From the NCBI GenBank assembly GCA_023052935.1, contig CM041292.1, forward strand, positions 132,818,951 through 132,882,950: a stretch of 64,000 nt of DNA, written 5' to 3'. The notes beneath the pieces were generated by a model. The model was not told the DNA's origin. It saw nothing but the letters and a program-made list of their open reading frames with translations, and ran no database searches. A program made the position numbers and the translations under genes. Source of the stretch: Piezodorus guildinii (Eukaryota > Arthropoda > Insecta > Hemiptera > Pentatomidae). This document shows, piece by piece, positions 32,721-44,782 of the stretch; the first letter of the stretch is position 1, and every line of letters starts with the position of its first letter.

Positions 32721-33029
32721 TGTGGCTGTGGCGCCCTCACTTAGCTTCCGCTGGCTCTTACCAGTGATGCGGCTGAGAGGGAGGCGCTGGGATCCTTTGG
32801 ACTCTTATCTTGTTTATTTATTTGTTAACTTCATTTATTTGTATTTATTTTGTCTATAAATTTTGTTATTGTATACGTTTATTTATTTTTATTTTATTTT
32901 ATGTAATTTGACTTTCCTTTTGTTTATATTGTAAATATTGTATGAATGAGATCCTGTAGCACTATTATTATTGTCTATTATGACAAATTGTAATATATAC
33001 GAATAAAAAAAAAATAATAAAAAAAAAAA
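32721..33029 (+). mobile_element. Jockey-like 3' end insertion with TSD
   Basis: A 5'-truncated insertion: 3'UTR with gtatgaatgagatcctgtag, gacaaattgtaatata and an A-rich tail, organised like the Jockey 3'UTRs at 20450 and 48950. Direct repeats tatgatttgac flank it (32710-32720 and 33031-33041). Confidence 0.75.
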
Positions 33030-33059
33030 ATATGATTTGACAGACAAGTATGGAATAAC

Positions 33060-33240
33060 CAATTCAAAAGTTCTGGAGGTTCCTCAACCGCCTTTTTATC
33101 CGAGGCCTTGAAAGGTTAAAGGGAATCGAAGAAGAAGCAAGGTTTGAAACTAGTGGATTTGAGGGGGGTATTGTTCTTCATGAGAATCTGACTCAATCGA
33201 GCCAAAACCGTAATATAGACCATTTGGGATGATTTTGGAA
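33060..33240 (-). repeat. LINE J2-like remnant
   Basis: gaagcaaggtttgaaactag with nearby gaatcgaag and tcatgagaatctga parallels the J2 3' region at 26885-26945. Weak and short. Confidence 0.4.
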
Positions 33241-33309
33241 GTAAATAAATAAATCAAAGAAAAAATTGGGAGTAACTTAAAATAAAAACTTTATAGAGTA
33301 TATAATATA

Positions 33310-33803
33310 TAAAATATTATAAGCTATTTCCTTGGATCATACCTCTACCAAACTATTAACTCCCAGCATCCTTCCTACATCTACAATCTCCTTCAATTTA
33401 AATCCTCAATCCACACACTTGAAACTCGATCGCGACATTCTGACCTTTACCTTCCTACCCACAGAACCAAAACCTTTGATCGTTCCTTTATTGTTCGCCC
33501 TACCACACTCAGGAATTCTCTACCAATCTATATCCGCCATGCTGCCTCTTTATCCTCATTCAAATCCCAACTTTTCCTATACCTTCTGTCATTCCAAATA
33601 GACGATTAGCAAATGTGATGTCAATTCTATCTAGAAATCCACATTGAATGAATGAAGATTACTGTTTACCGCCCAAATTTTAATTTGATTTTTATTTTTT
33701 TAGCCAGACATATTATATATTAAAATTGTACATAACTGTTATTCTTAGGGGACCTAGTCCCAGAATAATTTTTTTTTTCTATTCTATTCTATTCTATTCT
33801 AAT
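33310..33803 (+). pseudogene. LINE-C (CR1/Jockey-like) C-terminus and 3'UTR
   Basis: The plus strand encodes, with frame breaks, a C-terminal end of the LINE type: LETRSRHSDL, RSFIVRPTTLRNSLPIYIRH and AASLSSFKSQLF. It is followed by a 3'UTR with ttaggggacctagtcccaga and a (attct)n tail at 33778-33800. Sister copies lie at 40920-41670 and 43360-43600. No catalytic part is present. Confidence 0.75.
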
Positions 33804-34167
33804 GTTGTAATGGGGGAGGTTATGGTAATAGAGTGTTGCCACCGTAAACTATCGTAAAGGTTACATTCTTTCATACAGTACTCAGGATTTTATAAAAAAA
33901 TATTACCTACCAAATCGTAAGTAAATTGAAAAAATATTTGGAAATTTATTATAAATCCATAAACTAACCCTATTATAAATTATTTCTACTTAAGATCATT
34001 TCATGAAAAAAGATTTTCCAAGGAAAATAAATGGGACTACTAAGGAAACTAAATTAAACTTTTGAAATGTATGCAGAAAAAGTCCACTTAAAATGTAAAA
34101 AATAGTAATAAATCGAATCAAATTGGAACCGTTTAACATAACAAAGAGACAAATCTGGGTGTGCAAC
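33804..34167. other. AT-rich spacer
   Basis: Nothing recognised. Confidence 0.45.
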
Positions 34168-35240
34168 ACAACACTTTCACTTACCTTTGTTGTTAAAATC
34201 AATTTTAAATTGGTCTTAAGAATTTTTAAATACAGTTAGAGATAAAAAAAAAAAAAAATACTTTTTCTTACAATATATTTCATATATAGGTAAGTGAAAG
34301 TATAATATTGTTAAAGAATTGATTACATTGAATTTAGGAATGGACTTGTAGCTGGGTGGCTAGCGTAACAGCCTCCCATGCCAAAGGTCACGGGTTCCAA
34401 TCCGCAGGCGGTCCTAGGATTTTTTAATGGGAGTAAAAAATTCTTGGTTACGCCGTCCTTCGGAGGGGACGTTAAAAGGTGGTCCCGGGCCTGTGCGATG
34501 TCAGGTACTCGTTAAAGATCCCTATCCTAATAAAACCTGGATAGGCAAAATTGAGGACTCCCACTGTAGCATCGTCCGATTAGCCACAGTAGCATAAAGT
34601 GACGTTAAATAAATAAACAAACAAACATTGAATTTAAATAGAAACATGTGTTTTATTTAATAATCTATTAAGTTATTATCTACGACAATCAGTTATTTTA
34701 TTGGTTTTTCGTCTCTCTACATTAACTTCTACAATTTTGTGTCAAATATAATAATTTTTCTAAAATCTTAACTTTCTAACCATATATTATACATATATAT
34801 TACTATTTTTATGTTCCGCAACTCAAATATTGCATACAAAAATATTTTTGCTGTTTTCTCCTTTCGTTGGATATCGAATTAGTTCAGCTTATACATTATT
34901 CCGTTTTTTATTAATGCTAACCAGATGATGTAGTTAATTTATTCAAACAAACGCTATTGAAGGTACTTTAGAGGAAGAAAAATTTAAATACCGGCATTTA
35001 AGCCCTGTCAGACTATTTCAATCAGAATGAAACCTACATCTTATAAAAGCCAATAGAATTTGACATCGTTACAGTGAGTGTAATCAAAATCATTTTAGAG
35101 AAAGTCGTAAAAAAGTTAAAAATGCATGGTGTAAAGTAGATCTTTTGGTCAGCCAAACGTGTATTTCCGTTGAAAACAGGAACTCGAAAATTTTCACTTT
35201 CCCCTTACTATATATTTCATAAGTGAAAGTAAAAACTGAA
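34168..35240 (-). repeat. R1 interspersed repeat, rearranged, holding a SINE-A
   Basis: Reversed R1: actttcacttacctttgttg at the left, ttcataagtgaaagtaaaaa at the right. An extra terminal motif (tatataggtaagtgaaagta at ~34283-34302) lies inside, so either two copies overlap or one was rearranged. The SINE-A at 34337-34624 is nested. Confidence 0.7.
34337..34624 (+). mobile_element. SINE-A, full-length, 12-bp TSD
   Basis: Complete head (gtagctgggtggctagcg; B box gggttccaatccgc), body and tail. TSD acattgaattta at 34325-34336 and 34625-34636. One of the best-preserved copies. Confidence 0.92.
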
Positions 35241-35312
35241 TCAATTTTGATTATTTGAACAATTTATGTTACTGATTTCTGCCGATGATAAAATATAATA
35301 AGTGAAAGTAAA

Positions 35313-35480
35313 AATGAATAGACATTATAAAATTTACATAATATTTTCTTTCAGTGAGCACTTTTCGTTACCATGAACTCATAATCCCAAAGTGATAAAC
35401 TCTTAATTTATCAAACAGATCTTTTTTAAACGTAAATGGCATCACAGTTTAATGTTACCCGTGAGAAGCAAGGGCGGATC
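35313..35480 (+). repeat. R3 interspersed repeat
   Basis: Second copy of 12715-12885: aatagacattataaaattta, gtgataaactcttaattta, gagaagcaagggcgg. Confidence 0.6.
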
Positions 35481-36102
35481 ACTAATTTATCTATACACCT
35501 CATTCAACAGGAGGTAGTAGTTTCATAAATAAGTTAGAACAGAAAGGAGAGGTGAGAACGAAGGTGTTTTGGTTCTTTGAAAATATAACAGAAACGCACA
35601 GGTGAAGCGTAATCCTCGAAAAGTAGGATAAAGCTGCCTTAATTTGGCTCAGCATCAAGAAATATGAGAAAGCTTGGCGTCCCTCAAGATGAATCTTATG
35701 AAAAAATTCATTAAGCACTTGAGCCTAATCTCGAGCTCACCGGCCAGCTTCCCCTATTACAGCTACCGCAGAGGATGCACCTGAGGGAGATGGTACAGAG
35801 ATTTATGGAGCATTTGTACAATGAAAAGATAAAAAATTAAATGAGATAACATCTAAAAATATAATATATGCATAAACATAAATAAAAAATACTGGTATAA
35901 CAACAATATTCAAGCATATAGCTTGCATTATGAAATATAAATAATGAAAAATAAAAAAATATGATACCCCATTATAAGGGACCAAGCTTTAATTTGGTTA
36001 CCTTAATTTCCGCAAAATTAAGATAATAAGCTCTGTTAAAGACGAAAATATATAGAGTAGATCTAAATAATGTTTTTGCTGCAAACTAAACTAAACTAAA
36101 TA
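35481..36102. other. Spacer
   Basis: 35500-35800 is moderately GC-rich with short frames on the minus strand but no motif. The rest is AT-rich. Confidence 0.4.
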
Positions 36103-36140
36103 TTAACCCTTTTGCACACAGTGGTCCCCTCTGAGGGGAC
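36103..36140 (+). mobile_element. Possible piggyBac-like terminus
   Basis: TTAA (36103-36106) followed by cccttttgcacacagtgg and a 17-nt hairpin gtcccctctgaggggac (36124-36140). TTAA-CCC(T)nGC is typical of piggyBac-type ends. No matching second end or transposase is found. Confidence 0.3.
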
Positions 36141-36471
36141 ATTATATTTTATCAGCGATTATGTAGAATGAACTCAAACCATAGCGTTTTTTTAATTTTT
36201 TAAAAGTATTATTATAATATTTCCCTGTAGTTTTTAGTAAAAATAGGACAGAAAATAATCAAAATATCAAAATGCATGATAGCTAAATGCGAAGTGCAAT
36301 TTCTCTAATCATTTGTGCAATCTGTAGAATTAGTGGAAGATTCAGATTCCATTTAACAGTAACATGCAAACGTTAATTCATATTAGGGATAGCATAAAAA
36401 TTTACCATATTATAGGAAATAAAAAAAAAAAAAAAAAAAAACCTTTTTTTTCAATTTTTGAGTGTTCTGTT

Positions 36472-36743
36472 AGTTTATTTATTTTAACGCCACTTTATGC
36501 TACCCTGGCTATTCCGAAGATGATAAAGTGGGAGTCCTAAATTTCACCTACCCAGGTTACATAAGGATAGGGATCTTTAACGAGTAACTGAAATCGCACA
36601 GCCTCGGGACCACCTTTTTACGTTCCCTCATACGTATCCCCCTCAGGACGGAATAACTAAGGGTTTTTTATTCCCGTGTGTTTGAACCCGTGATAGTGGG
36701 CATAGTATGCTATTATTCTAGCCACTATCCTACAGGTGATCCC
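36472..36743 (-). mobile_element. SINE-A, subfamily b, internal deletion
   Basis: Reversed SINE-A with subfamily wording ggttacataaggatagggat, cgagtaactgaaatcgcaca and ccctcatacg...cccctcagga. About 30 bp around the cctaggaccacctgcggg block is missing. Confidence 0.85.
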
Positions 36744-38184
36744 TTAAATTTTTAATTGATAATAATTTATGAAAAATACCAACAAAGGGAGGTATACTAT
36801 CTAATATCCAAAAATGCAAGACAACTCATAGCATATGTATAAATCATTGGACATAAGATGTGACAAATTGACATAATATGACATAATGAAATAACAAATT
36901 GACATAATGAATGAAAATTCTGAACATGAGCTAAACACTTGGCTACATCTTTCCCTTCCTTCATTTGTGATTGAAGTATACTGAGCCAAAAAAAAACAAA
37001 AAAAAAAAACAATCGTAATTACTATTTCATTTGTAAATGAACGAGGGACTGATTTCAGACACTTCATTGAATAAAAATGTGGGTAGTCCAGCAGTTAGGG
37101 AATAGGCTTTAGGCTATGATAGGATAATTAGTTATTATGGGAGCTCATCAAGCCTCTATTAAGAGGTTACCTATTTAGGTATATATATTTATATATACAT
37201 AGTTATAGTTTAAATAACTATATATAATTTTTAAGAAATACAGTAAATGAACACGAAGAGCTGAAAAAAGCGATGATATCCTTAAATCATTTGGCAGGCT
37301 GTCATGAAAGTGCAATTAGGCGGTTACTTTGCGATTTCTCACAGCCGCTGTAGAACGGCGTCCAATAAGTCATTTTCCCGTTCACACGCAGGATTTTCTG
37401 TCGAGTGATTTGGCACCTTTTAAAGGTCACTACCACTGATTGATATGCTCTACTTTCAGTGGCTGTGTTCGACTATTTATTGTGTTTTAAATTCCTCAAA
37501 TTTTAAATATTGAAAATTAAAAAACATTTTTACGCATCAAATCAGTGTAGAAGTATCAGGAATTTACTATCCAGTATTAAATGAGTATGAGTTAAATGCA
37601 TGAAAGATGTCAACAAAAACAACATAGGATAAAGACATATGAAATCCGTAACATAAACAAATGAAAGGTCAAAAAAAAAATTAAGACAGATTTCTTTTGT
37701 CAATAGACCAGAACAATTGAGACGTTGACTTCCAAAAGGTACTATATCCATTCTGGGGAATTTTACAGGATGCGCCAAAACCTCTCATTATTATATTATT
37801 AAACCTGCTAATTTGATTCTTTTCGCATTAAAATATGGAATTATTTCTTTACTATATTAATAAAGCCATATTAAAGTTATGAAATGAAATGTTCTGGTAT
37901 GATTTGGAATGAAACTAAATGTGTAATTAGTATTTTTAAAAATTAATAGCATTTCTAAATCGCGTTATTAAAGGACATGAGTGTTCATTAGATACAATCA
38001 AATTTAAGATTTAGATAAAACTAATTGAGGAGAATATAAATATGTCAAAATATCAATTTCGTAAAAAATGTCCTTTAGTACCTTTTGGAAATCAACGTCT
38101 CAATTCTTGCCTTCTTCAAAACTTTAGAATTTCCTTTTAAAACATGACAAAATATTATTCATAATGTCGTAATTAAGACAGGAT
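36744..38184. other. AT-rich spacer
   Basis: No gene or family is identified. 37300-37440 is GC-richer (cacagccgctgtagaacggc). Confidence 0.4.
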
Positions 38185-38479
38185 GTTTGTTTATTTATTT
38201 AACTTCACTTTATGCTACTCTGGCTATTCCGAAAATGCTAAAGTAGGAGTCCTAAATTTCACCTATCCAGGTTACATAAGGATAGGGATCTTTAACGAGT
38301 AACTGAAATCGCACAGGCTCGGGACCATCTTTTTACGTCCCCTCATACGTACCCCCCTCAGGACGGAATAACTAAGGGTTTTTTACTCCCGTTAAAAATC
38401 CTAGGACCACCTGCGGGTTTGAACTCGTGATCTTTGGCATAGGCTGTTTTGCAAGCCACCCTGCTACAGGTGATTCCTT
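38185..38479 (-). mobile_element. SINE-A, subfamily b
   Basis: Complete reversed copy from gtttgtttatttatttaact to ctgctacaggtgattcc, sharing the subfamily-b changes with 36472-36743 (gtaactgaaatcgcacag, catacgtacccccctcagg). Confidence 0.88.
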
Positions 38480-38689
38480 TGATAGAATGTAATAGCACTT
38501 AACAAAAAAAAAAAATCTTTGAGTATTGTAATACTGTGAAATGATCAAAATGTATTACTTTTCAACATTCTAAACACATCAAAGTACACCATATCTCATA
38601 CTATTCCCTTATTCTACAAATAACTTTTAATAAGTCAGTAACTATATAACCAGTAAAAAACATAGTAAATTTTTAATTAATAGTTGAAT
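38480..38689. other. AT-rich spacer
   Basis: Nothing recognised. Confidence 0.4.
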
Positions 38690-39215
38690 ATTTACGGGCT
38701 TTAATATCATGTGGGTTTGATTCTGACTGAAATAGTTGGTCAGGACTTAAATGCCAAATTTTTAAATTTTCTTCTTCTAAACTACCTTTAAGTTTGTGGA
38801 TTAAAAAAAAAATATATATATGTCAACTTGTAAGCATTGATAAAAATCGGCTTAATATACAAGCTGAACGATTCGGGTAACTGAAGAAAAGAGAAAGAGG
38901 CCAAAATATTTGTTTAGGTATTTTTTTATTTTTCCAGAGAACAAAACTAGCTAAACATTTTATAAAAAAATGTCATCGTATAAACAAAGTTGTGGTAAGT
39001 AATGTAAAGTGACGAATAGTGCATACATTTAAGTGATTATTGTATGTGACAATTTAATATTAATATATATAGTTTAATCTAAAATATGAGTTTCCAACGA
39101 AACTGAGTATAATTCTATAAATCTTTTTGACATCTAACTTTATTTAATAGTTCTTAGATTGATTTTAACAACCAAGGAAAGTAAAAATCATGTGTTGCCC
39201 GCGCCAGATTTACAA
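38690..39215 (+). repeat. R1 interspersed repeat, 3' half
   Basis: Landmarks: ctttaatatcatgtgggttt, aagcattgataaaaatcggc, ttgattttaacaaccaagga and catgtgttgcccgcgcc. The start terminus is missing. Confidence 0.7.
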
Positions 39216-39754
39216 ATTAACAATTGAATATTTAAAGCTATTAAAAATGAAAGATATAGTATATTTAATTACATTAGTAGATTGTACACTAAAACAGATA
39301 TTTAGCATATACAATTTTTTCATTTAACTTGTTTTTGCAAAAGTCAAATCTTTATTAGGTAGCAATATTACTTGAAACACTAAATTAAGTCGACCCTTTC
39401 CACAGTCACTTTGTGAAAGTCTCGCGAAGTCAGCAAGGAATAACTCAATGAATAATTTCGGGGTTTAAGTATAGCAGCAAGTTTATAAATATCAAATTGG
39501 AGAGGGGCAAAACTTGGAAACTCTGCCGAGCACTAAAAACTAGTAAACAAATCATGAATGGATTATAAGATTAAAGGCAAGCCCAGAGTAAACTTTTTAC
39601 AGCCCTCATTCAAGCTACCCCTGTCACCTCTCCCTTCGTCTTTATTAAAACGTATAAAATATAAATTAAGAATAACTAAGAACCTCTTCACTGTCATTAA
39701 AGGTCTGTTTAATTTAAAACATGTACCTGCTATTCGTATTCTCACTGCTACTAT
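39216..39754. other. Spacer
   Basis: A short frame at 39558-39791 runs into poly(T) and has no recognised motif. Confidence 0.4.
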
Positions 39755-40070
39755 TTTTTTTTTATTTTTTTTTTTTATATTTATTTATTGAGATAGATTA
39801 CAGTTTGTTTCATAATGAACAGTAGTAATAGTGATGTGATACACATTCATACAATATATACAGAAAATAATGATAAATTCAAATTCCATAAAATCTATAA
39901 TAAATAAATTCTACAAAAAGTAACAATTAATATAAACAAATAAAAACAACAAACAAATCAAAACAACCTGTAGTAGAGATAAATAAAAAGTTGGAGAATA
40001 AATAAGCATCATACAAACAAACTTAACTATGCTACTAATTAAATAAAAAAAGTGATATTTATGTAAATTT
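39755..40070 (-). mobile_element. LINE-D 3' end
   Basis: T-run, then tttattgagatagattacag, aatgaacagtagtaatagtg, parallel to 4187-4440. Only non-coding 3' sequence is seen. Confidence 0.6.
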
Positions 40071-40334
40071 GCAAATAGTTTAGTGCCGTTAAAATCAAAA
40101 ACTCTTTTTGGACTTTGGTTTGTGCCACAATTACCTCTTTAACAAATAGATAAATAGAGAGAGTGAACTTCTCAAAAATATATGCAATACTGGGTTGTAA
40201 AATAAGTTTTCAATATTTCAATTTAATCCTCACTGTGTTTATGTAACCATGTTTACTTGGTCAATAATATTTACGTACTCTGAAAAAGATTAGTTAAGGT
40301 GCATTTATATAACAGTTTCTTATGTTTAAGTAGT

Positions 40335-40626
40335 TTGTTTATTTATTTAACGTCACTTTATGCTACTATGGCTAATCGGACGATGCTACAGTGGGAGTTC
40401 TAAATTTTGCCTATCCAGGTTTTATTAGGATAGGGATCTTTAACGAGTAATCGCACAGGCTCGGGACCACCTTTTAACGTCCCCTCCGAAGGACGGCGTA
40501 ACTAAGGTTTTTTTACTCCCATTAAAAAATCCTAGGACCACCTGCGGATTTGAACCCGTGACCTTTGGCATGGGAGGCTCTTACGCTAGCCACCCAGCTA
40601 CAAGTGATCCCTTTAAAGTGATCCCG
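40335..40626 (-). mobile_element. SINE-A, full-length, 9-bp TSD
   Basis: Reversed copy, close to consensus (cctccgaaggacggcgtaac). TSD ttaagtagt at 40326-40334 and 40627-40635. The tRNA-like end is followed by a partial repeat of 'tttaaagtgatccc'. Confidence 0.88.
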
Positions 40627-40689
40627 TTAAGTAGTATTTTGCTTGCCAAAAAATAGAAGAAAAAATTTTATTTTCCTCATTTAATGATT

Positions 40690-40880
40690 TTCTATTTCTG
40701 AAAAAGAAAATCTCCTACAAAAACTGTTAACAAAATTTGGAGTGTGTATGGTGATGATGCATTAGGAGAAAGCACCGTCCGTAAGTGATTTGCTCGGTTG
40801 AGAACCGGAAATTTTGACTTGGAAAACTCAAAGCACTCGGATCCTTCAACTGTTGATGATGACCAAATTGAACGAAAATA
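40690..40880 (+). pseudogene. Mariner-type transposase fragment (N-terminal DNA-binding part)
   Basis: The plus frame through 40735 reads IWSVYGDDALGESTVRK, stop, FARLRTGNFDLENS, then PSTVDDDQIE. This is the second helix-turn-helix region of mariner-type transposases, which bind the terminal inverted repeats and whose usual wording is a VYG.DAL.ESTVR.WFARF.SGNFDLED pattern. The TGA at 40796-40798 replaces the expected Trp codon. The catalytic DD(34)D region and both inverted repeats are missing, so it is a dead relic. It abuts a LINE-C fragment. Confidence 0.85.
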
Positions 40881-40919
40881 ATGAAAGGGGGCAACATGTA
40901 ATAGATCATAATGGATCAT

Positions 40920-41670
40920 AATAGATATACGCATCATGAACATATTTTTAAGATTTGTCCTCTGCACTCCGAAGAGGTCTCATGTAACCCATTTTTACGG
41001 CGAGTAAGGAGCATAAGTACGGCTCCTTCCCCGAATCCACAGACAATATTTCCTAGGATCATACCTTTACCAAATCATTAGATCCCAACACCCTCCATAC
41101 ATTCATAGTCTCCTACAGTTTAAATCTTCAGTCCACACTCTTGAAACAAGATCGCGCCATTCCGACCTTTACTTTCCTACCCATAGAACTAAAACTTTTG
41201 ATCGTTCCTTCCTGGTCCGCTCCTCTATTTTCTGGAATTCTCTACCTACTCATATTCGCCATGCTGCCTCTCTCTCCTCATTCAAATTCCAACTTTTCCA
41301 ATATCTTTTATTATCCCAAAAAGACGCTTAAATACAGTGATTCATTTGTTCCTAATATCACACTTTGAAAGAAAAGTAATATATGTTCTTTATTGAAACG
41401 CTGTTATATTTTAATTTATTTTTAATTTTGATCAACCCAATATTTTTCAAGAACTGTTTTTATTTTATTTTATCATTTATCTATTTTTTTTTTTTTAAAT
41501 ATTTTTTATATATATGTGTGTGGATATTCGTGTGTAATATGAACATTAATTCTGTTCCTTCTGTCTGTTGGCCAGACATGTTGTATATTTAAATTGTACA
41601 ATTCTGTTATTCTTAGGGGACCCAGTCCCAGAATAAAAATTATTTTCTATTCTATTCTATATAATTGATT
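40920..41670 (+). pseudogene. LINE-C fragment: RT C-terminus, 3'UTR and tail
   Basis: Parallels 33310-33803 and extends further 5' (gaagaggtctcatgtaaccc). The encoded remains include LETRSRHSDLYFPTHRTKTF and RSSIFWNSLPTHIRHAASLS in one reconstructable reading with frame breaks. The end has gggacccagtcccagaataa and a short (attct)n tail. No catalytic motif. Confidence 0.78.
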
Positions 41671-43359
41671 AAAAACACAGGAATCTGAAGTATTTATTTA
41701 AATTACCAGTAAAAAACGTTACAAACTTATTTTAAAACCCAATATATTATCATTTTTATTCATTCATTCAATATATTAATGAAGTATGAAATAAATATGA
41801 AGGAAATGATATGCAAAAGCACTTTGTAAAAAACATTTTTAGTTTATGCATATTTGATTATTATTTAAAATACAGCTTTAGAATGATTAAAATTAAATTG
41901 ATAGACAAGGAGTCCATGTTCAGTACATAAGTGTAAGTTATTAAATAAACTTATTATTTTGTTTGGCACTAAGAAATTTCCATTTCACTATTTAATAAAA
42001 TAGAAAACGATTACATAATGTTTAGTTACATATAAAAACAAACAATGTATTCGGTAGCGAATGATTCCATTTACTGATTTATTATTGAATCCTAACGTCA
42101 CGCTGAAAAAAATTAAATAAATATTTTCTTATTGATTCAAGCCTATCAGTTATCCAGTTGAAATCACTAACTTTAAATAAATAAAATGTTATACTTTAAG
42201 CTAATTTAAGAATTAAATGAGATTGGGCAAGAGCACGAGAGTACGCAGTCGGCTAAAGGTGCTGCTGTCTCTCTAAACATTTTAGCAATAAATTAATATA
42301 CTAGAGATTAATAATAAATTAAATTAATAAAATAAAATAAATTAATAAAAAAAACAGTGCGGTTAGAGACTATTTTCAGTTGCAAGCATGTACATGTTTT
42401 ATAAATTGATACGTATATCGACAGTGTTTGAACAAATAATTTTAATTTTAATCTCTTGATCTGGAGCATAAGCGATCGTTTTTATGAGTCTCTCTTTCTA
42501 AATATTTTAGAATTAATCGTTAATCTAATATTAAAATATTTTCTGGATAAGAATCCATCATATGCATATATATGGTGGTACATAGATTTTTCTAATAATA
42601 TTTCAGTCTGTCCCCTCTGTAAGACCCCCGATTTTCTTCGAACAAAGTTGGTGCAGGTCAGCAGTATTTCTTTGGAATTGCATTCATCCAGCTTTGAAAA
42701 GTAAACGAGAAGCTAAGTGCGGAAGTAAGGTCTCTAATTTCTCAAGTGAAATAGAGGCTGAGAGGAAATACGTTCCGCAGGTCACCACCACACATCACAT
42801 TACTGCTCCCACCCCCCGCTGCAGTGAGGAAGGCTAGAAGCCTTGTTCGTAATAGAGATATTTCAAGTTCTTTATGCTGGTAGATCTTAAGATATTATAC
42901 AAAAACCTACCTTAATAAAACTTTTTTCATAATGCCGAATAGTAAAATACAGAGAGAGGAATTTATTTTTTGAAGAACCACAAATCCAAAAAGGTCTGAC
43001 AACACCTTACTTGATGCCCGAATTATCCGATCTACAGAATGCACTCATAATTTTTTTTGTTATTCGATAAAGATATTGTACTATAAAACTCACAATATCT
43101 TAAATTTGAAGGTATTTCTATTGGTTTTTGATTTCATTAATCCTTAGGTAATAGGTTTTTAAATATAAATTTTTATTATTTCTGCGGTTTTCAAATAATC
43201 GGTTATTGCATGCTTCTACATATATGAAAAATTTCCTTTGGGTAGATTATAGATTTTTCATCAATGTCTATATTATTGATAACTACTGAGTTTGTATGGT
43301 AAGTTAAATCAAAATTCAGTAATAGTGATAATCACTATGATGAAATGACAAAATGAAAA
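41671..43359. other. AT-rich spacer
   Basis: No gene or family is recognised. 42600-42850 is GC-richer (for example caccccccgctgcagtgagg). A short frame at 42456-42704 has a CPLCKTPDF string, but nothing else supports a protein. Confidence 0.4.
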
Positions 43360-43600
43360 GAAAACGAATCATGAACATATTTTTAAGATTAGTCCTCAGT
43401 ACTCCGAAGAGGTCTCATGTGACCCATTTTTACGACGAGTCAAAGTGGCTCATTCCCCCAAATCGCAGACAATATTTTCTAGGATAATACCTTTACCGAA
43501 TCATAAACTCCCAAAACCCATACATTCACAGCCTCCTGCAATTTCAATCTTCAGTCCACTCACTTGAAACAAGATCGCGCCATTCCGACCCGTGCATCTG
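43360..43600 (+). pseudogene. LINE-C fragment, 3'-truncated
   Basis: Third copy: gaagaggtctcatgtgaccc, cagacaatattttctaggat, gaaacaagatcgcgccattc. It breaks off after 'cgacccgtgca' and has no 3'UTR, which is unusual for a LINE fragment and implies a later deletion or rearrangement. Confidence 0.65.
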
Positions 43601-43839
43601 GCTCCTGGACTAAAAGTTGGAGTAATTTATAAAACTTATTATTTTCGAGCTGAACTTACCACATACACAACTAGGAGTTACTCATCTGGTGTTTTTCAAA
43701 ATTTAAATTGACACCTGTTTCTGATATTTTCGAACACATTATACTGCCCAAATATAACTGGGCTGCCCAGTAATACATCGTATTTAGATCAGTCTATATT
43801 ACAAAACAGTTAAAACATTTTATATTTAAATTTTATTTT
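43601..43839. other. AT-rich spacer
   Basis: Nothing recognised. Confidence 0.4.
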
Positions 43840-43998
43840 ATTATGAACAATTAATTCAAAAGGTTGATCTAATATCAAGCGTCATCTAACGCTGCGGCCA
43901 ATAAAGCTTAAAAACAAAATAAATGATTATTCTGACATGTCGGGAATCGAACCCGCGACCCGCAGAGCAGTATCCTAACCACTGGACTACGCCGCGCC
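43840..43998 (-). repeat. tRNA-derived SINE-like sequence (tR-C)
   Basis: The minus strand has a tRNA-like head: gtagtccagtggttaggata (A-box region) and gcgggttcgattcccgac (B box). The T arm forms 4 bp, but acceptor and anticodon stems do not pair, so it is not a working tRNA. The body toward lower coordinates (ttggccgcagcgttagatg) supports a SINE. Single copy here. Confidence 0.55.
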
Positions 43999-44447
43999 TA
44001 GGATTTTAATTAAATATCCATAATAAATATACTAAATCTTGATTCAATTACTATTTTCATTTTATATTCTTTATGAACTCGGGTACAACAAACTATAAAT
44101 ATTTTTATGTTACCATATTCTTCTTCTTTCCTTTGGTGTAAATATTCCTTTTAAAGGGTTTGATCCCATTCTGTCTATCGTAAACATACTCCCTTTTACT
44201 TCAATCCATTCCTTGAGATTTGAAAGCATCTTGAGTCCCTTCCTTCCAGCTTTTTTAAGGATGTTCTTTTTCCTTCCTTTGCTTTTTAGATTTGGTTACC
44301 ACAAAAAGCACCAAATGATATCACTCGTTATTTTATACATCAAAATCTTCTGCTAAACATTTTTACAACATACTAAAATGAAATTTATAAAAATCACCTG
44401 TCTATGATAATACTTTCGATAAAGCTGTGTGTTTTATTTGGTTAGCT
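43999..44447. other. Spacer
   Basis: Nothing recognised. Confidence 0.45.
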
Positions 44448-44460
44448 AAACTTTTTCTCA

Positions 44461-44782
44461 TATATCAGCTGATGCGCTCGATGATAACAGTCATACGTTA
44501 CATCGTCTCTCAGATTTTTGCTTTTTTCAGTAGGAATTCGCTTGAATTCAGTCTGGAGAACATCACTAGACCTCAGGAATACTACGGCAGTGAATATTGG
44601 AGAAATTTCGGTAAGCAAAGTTATAATTTACTTTGTACAATCACGAAAAAGTGAAAGGAGGGTCACTGATCAGCTGATTGCCGCTAGCTCGGCAAGCTCG
44701 GGCTTGCTTTTCGTTAACTTATCTTTATTTTATCTTTAATTATTATCTCATTATTTATTTATTATTATTATTTTCTTAATCA
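44461..44782 (+). promoter_or_regulatory. Jockey 5'UTR / presumed internal promoter
   Basis: 322 bp between the 5' target-site repeat and the ORF1 ATG, starting tatatcagctgatgcgctcg. Jockey elements are known to carry an internal RNA polymerase II promoter here. I see no TATA box, which fits, but have no direct evidence for the start site. Confidence 0.5.

Noticed and set aside
43930..43998. Candidate tRNA gene on the minus strand
   Set aside because: A and B boxes and part of the T arm are present, but acceptor and anticodon stems do not pair; a SINE head explains it better.
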